A stretch of DNA of 9,743 nt from an uncultured Odoribacter sp. (GTDB taxonomy: Bacteria; Bacteroidota; Bacteroidia; Bacteroidales; Marinifilaceae): positions 1-9,743 of the forward strand of contig URJC01000071.1 in assembly GCA_900548135.1 (NCBI GenBank), written 5' to 3'. A program made the position numbers and the translations under genes. This document shows positions 7,766 to 9,743 of the stretch, piece by piece (position 1 is the first letter of the stretch; the number at the start of each line of letters is the position of its first letter). A model generated the notes under the pieces. The model did not search any database and was not told where the DNA came from. It was given only the letters and a program-made list of their open reading frames with translations.

Positions 7766-9259
7766 TCACTTTATCAACTCTTCCAGCTTTTCCTGTATCT
7801 CACAATTCTGTTCAAAATCATATAAAGTCATGCTCCTCAAAATGTAATACAAATTCCAGAAAGTACTTAAAGAAGACAAAAAACTACGGCTTGCCCGATC
7901 CTTTTCAGTTGTCGAAGCATTTAAATCCAATACCGACGATTTTCCCAATAAATACAACTTACGGGTAACATCATATCGTTTACGGGCTGTCAGATCCGTT
8001 TTCATTGCAATCTTTACCCTCTCAGATTGTAAATTAAACTGCATGACCAGCTTCCGGACATTCATTTCCAGGTCATTCTTTTGTTGTTCCACCTGTACTT
8101 CAACTAAATCCTGACGGGAACGGGCCACCCTCACCTTTCCTTTTCCCTTTCCCCAATCCAGTAACGGAAGCGAAATTCCTACACTGACCTGTTGCTGGTC
8201 CAACGGACTATGATAAGCTTCCGACACCGATGTCCCCGTCTGCGACAATCCACATTGAAGATAAAGGTCTGCTTTCAAACCTGCATTACTACGTGCCTGA
8301 GCGACAGAACCCCGGCTTTCCAGCAATTTACGTTGCATAGCATCCACATCAGGACTATTCAGGTTAAACCAATGGAAAGCAACGCCCGGTTCCACTTGGA
8401 AATGAGGCACATCAGTATCAACCTTAACTTCGAGTACCACCTCTTTATCCAACCCCAATAAAGAACACAAAGCCTGCCGGCAATTATCCATCTCTATAAT
8501 AGCATCCATTCGATTTGTCGATTCAGTCAAACAATTCACCTCCAGTTGTAACAATTCATTTTCCGTTATTGTCCCGATATCATAACGTCCTTTGGCAAAT
8601 TGGTATAAAGTATCTGCGTTAGCATAATTAAAGCAAGCCATTTCATAATCACGTTGTGCACTGGCTAAAGCAAAAAATTTACGGGCAGCATCAGCAGCCA
8701 CCAATTCCAAACTTTCTACATAAGCTTTGCGGGCTTCTCTATAACGGACAGGCTCAATTCGTTTATCCCATTTCAGGCTATTATACCCGAACAAAGACTG
8801 AGTATACCCCACAACAATTGGGGATGTCCTGTAAGAAATAGCCTTAGAATCAAACAATTTCATCCGTTGTATCGCACTCTCCACAAAAAAACTTCCTCCG
8901 GTAAAAGGAACATTCTGCTTTACCGTTACTGCCCCATCTACTGTCAGCATATTCTGAGGTACATATTTATCAGTTCCATCCGGTAAAGTAACTTTACTAA
9001 TCGTTCGTGTTAGCTCCGGATCTGAAGACAAAGATACGGAAGGCAGGTAATTGGCCCGGAATGAGCGGTAATTCCAGTAAGCCGAAATAAAAGTATGCCG
9101 TGCAGCCATTGCATCCGGCGAATATAACCGCGCCATCTTAACCACCTGTTCTAATGTCAATACCATCTTTTGCCCGGTACTGTCAATACTCCCCTGTGCC
9201 CTGCTTTCTATACCAGTGATCACTAATCCCATTACAATATATAAAATTTTCAGTTTCAT
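7766..9259 (-). CDS. TolC-like outer membrane efflux protein
   Basis: Protein of 497 residues from the ATG at 9259. This start gives a clean signal peptide (MKLKILYIVMGLVITG, cleavage predicted after ESRAQ, near residue 22); the open frame extends 25 codons further upstream, but that extension would hide the signal. The mature start LTLEQVVKMARLYSPDAMAARH followed by YWNYRSFRANYLPSVSL is typical of Bacteroidota TolC-like proteins. Long amphipathic helices follow in two internally similar halves, with GRYDIGTITENELLQLEV and RKLYLLGKSSVLDLNAS as matching elements. It forms the trimeric channel through the outer membrane and alpha-barrel tunnel in the periplasm. It is the first gene of the exporter operon and lies divergent to the response regulator. 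The frame is intact, unlike the permease at the far end. Confidence 0.88.
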   Translation of the reverse strand: MKLKILYIVMGLVITGIESRAQGSIDSTGQKMVLTLEQVVKMARLYSPDAMAARHTFISAYWNYRSFRANYLPSVSLSSDPELTRTISKVTLPDGTDKYVPQNMLTVDGAVTVKQNVPFTGGSFFVESAIQRMKLFDSKAISYRTSPIVVGYTQSLFGYNSLKWDKRIEPVRYREARKAYVESLELVAADAARKFFALASAQRDYEMACFNYANADTLYQFAKGRYDIGTITENELLQLEVNCLTESTNRMDAIIEMDNCRQALCSLLGLDKEVVLEVKVDTDVPHFQVEPGVAFHWFNLNSPDVDAMQRKLLESRGSVAQARSNAGLKADLYLQCGLSQTGTSVSEAYHSPLDQQQVSVGISLPLLDWGKGKGKVRVARSRQDLVEVQVEQQKNDLEMNVRKLVMQFNLQSERVKIAMKTDLTARKRYDVTRKLYLLGKSSVLDLNASTTEKDRASRSFLSSLSTFWNLYYILRSMTLYDFEQNCEIQEKLEELIK

Positions 9260-9283
9260 TATATTTCTTTTACACATCCATAA

Positions 9284-9298
9284 ACAAATAATATACCA
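9284..9298 (-). promoter_or_regulatory. Possible sigma-54 (-24/-12) promoter for the exporter operon
   Basis: Read on the minus strand, TGGTATATTATTTGT keeps TGG at -24, a TTG at -12 and the correct ten-base spacing between GG and the G, but has T for the C of the invariant GC pair. The site would start transcription about a dozen bases before the tolC-like ATG. It is considered only because the adjacent regulator looks NtrC-like; by sequence alone the match is weak. Confidence 0.22.
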
Positions 9299-9353
9299 TA
9301 CATACAAACAAATGAACAACAACAATTTACACAAAATTCACTACAAACACACC

Positions 9354-9390
9354 TGTGCAAATCCGCACAAAATACGTTCGATTTCGCACA
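9354..9390. promoter_or_regulatory. GCACA/TGTGC element cluster, possible activator-binding site
   Basis: TGTGC (9354-9358) and GCACA (9365-9369) form a dyad with a six-base centre. CGCACA occurs at 9364-9369 and again at 9385-9390, exactly 21 bp apart, or two helical turns on one face. The cluster stands in an otherwise AT-rich divergent spacer, about 95-130 bases upstream of the tolC-like start. This geometry would suit the enhancer of the neighbouring response regulator. The binding role is inferred. Confidence 0.35.
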
Positions 9391-9412
9391 TACAACTCTC
9401 AAATATTATCAT

Positions 9413-9420
9413 TACATTTG
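9413..9420 (+). promoter_or_regulatory. Possible -7 box for the response regulator gene
   Basis: TACATTTG is an exact match to the Bacteroidota -7 consensus TAnnTTTG on the plus strand. No convincing TTG -33 element is seen at the right distance. Transcription would start near 9427 and leave a leader of about 110 bases before the ATG at 9537. Confidence 0.4.
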
Positions 9421-9536
9421 GAACACAATAAGACGCCCTAAATAAGTCCTGATAAACCTCTTAGTTTAATCAGATAACAAATAATCATAAATCTGCCATA
9501 AACCAATAAAAATGTCGGCCGATTAAATTCACGATA

Positions 9537-9743
9537 ATGACTGGAAAAATATTGATAGTAGATGATAACGAAGATGTATTACTGGCGCTCAATCTTTTGC
9601 TTGAGCCGTATGTAGAAAAAATCAAAGTAACAACATCCCCGGAAAAGATAGGTTATTTCATGGATACCTATTTTCCGGACGTTATACTGCTGGATATGAA
9701 TTTCAGCCGGGATGCCAGCAGCGGACAGGAGGGGCTGGATTGG
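9537..9743 (+). CDS. Response regulator, receiver domain only (NtrC-like by context), 3' end outside window
   Basis: Sixty-nine codons are visible from the ATG at 9537 to the right edge. The receiver fold is clear: MTGKILIVDDNEDVLLALN with the acidic pair Asp9/Asp10, and PDVILLDMNF with the phospho-acceptor Asp53. The form of this receiver (KILIVDDNEDV... DVILLDMNFSRDASSGQEG) is the one I associate with NtrC-type, sigma-54-dependent response regulators encoded beside TolC-HlyD-FtsX exporters in Bacteroidales. The AAA+ and Fis-type DNA-binding domains would lie beyond the window, so the output class is inferred. A partner histidine kinase is expected downstream but not seen. The gene is divergent from the exporter, separated by 277 bases, and its product is the likely activator of that operon. 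Confidence 0.8.
   Translation, partial: MTGKILIVDDNEDVLLALNLLLEPYVEKIKVTTSPEKIGYFMDTYFPDVILLDMNFSRDASSGQEGLDW

Noticed and set aside
9216..9431. Small plus-strand gene across the divergent spacer
   Set aside because: Its composition is that of AT-rich spacer (Ile, His, Asn, Lys), it begins inside the tolC-like gene in antisense, and it overlaps the predicted control elements.

Overview
The window looks like chromosome of a Bacteroidales bacterium. The evidence is a type V (FimA/Mfa1-class) fimbrial gene pair, Bacteroidota-type -7 promoter boxes (TAnnTTTG), no clear Shine-Dalgarno sequences, and an exporter operon of a kind common in gut Bacteroidales that sits divergently from a response regulator. 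Family or genus cannot be fixed by reading alone. I see no rRNA, tRNA, CRISPR array, insertion sequence or integrase.

Left part, plus strand (1-3750): the 3' end of a Mfa1-like fimbrial shaft subunit (1-1041) is followed after 34 bases by a FimB/Mfa2-type lipoprotein anchor (1076-1966). A strong promoter box then precedes a short Crp/Fnr-family regulator (2080-2649), followed by an HSL-family alpha/beta hydrolase (2767-3750) with a complete catalytic triad. A GC-rich hairpin (3773-3802) closes this half at the convergence point.

Right part, minus strand (9259 down to about 3813): an exporter operon reads TolC-like outer membrane channel (9259-7766), HlyD-like periplasmic adaptor (7734-6484), and FtsX/MacB-like ABC permease (6433-4026). 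Two lesions mark the promoter-distal end. The permease is split by a single-base frameshift near 4883. Just after the permease stop lies a scrap of an ABC ATPase with an intact Walker A motif but no other ATPase motifs. The ATPase gene appears to have been deleted to a remnant, so the tripartite pump lacks its motor within this window and is probably decaying. The front genes (channel and adaptor) are still intact.

A 277-base AT-rich divergent region (9260-9536) separates the exporter from a plus-strand response regulator (9537 to the window edge), of which only the receiver domain is visible. It resembles the NtrC-like regulators that accompany such exporters. The region carries GCACA/TGTGC elements, two of them 21 bp apart, a weak -24/-12-like site facing the exporter, and a TAnnTTTG box facing the regulator. 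Across the whole window the palindrome TCCGGA is strikingly frequent.
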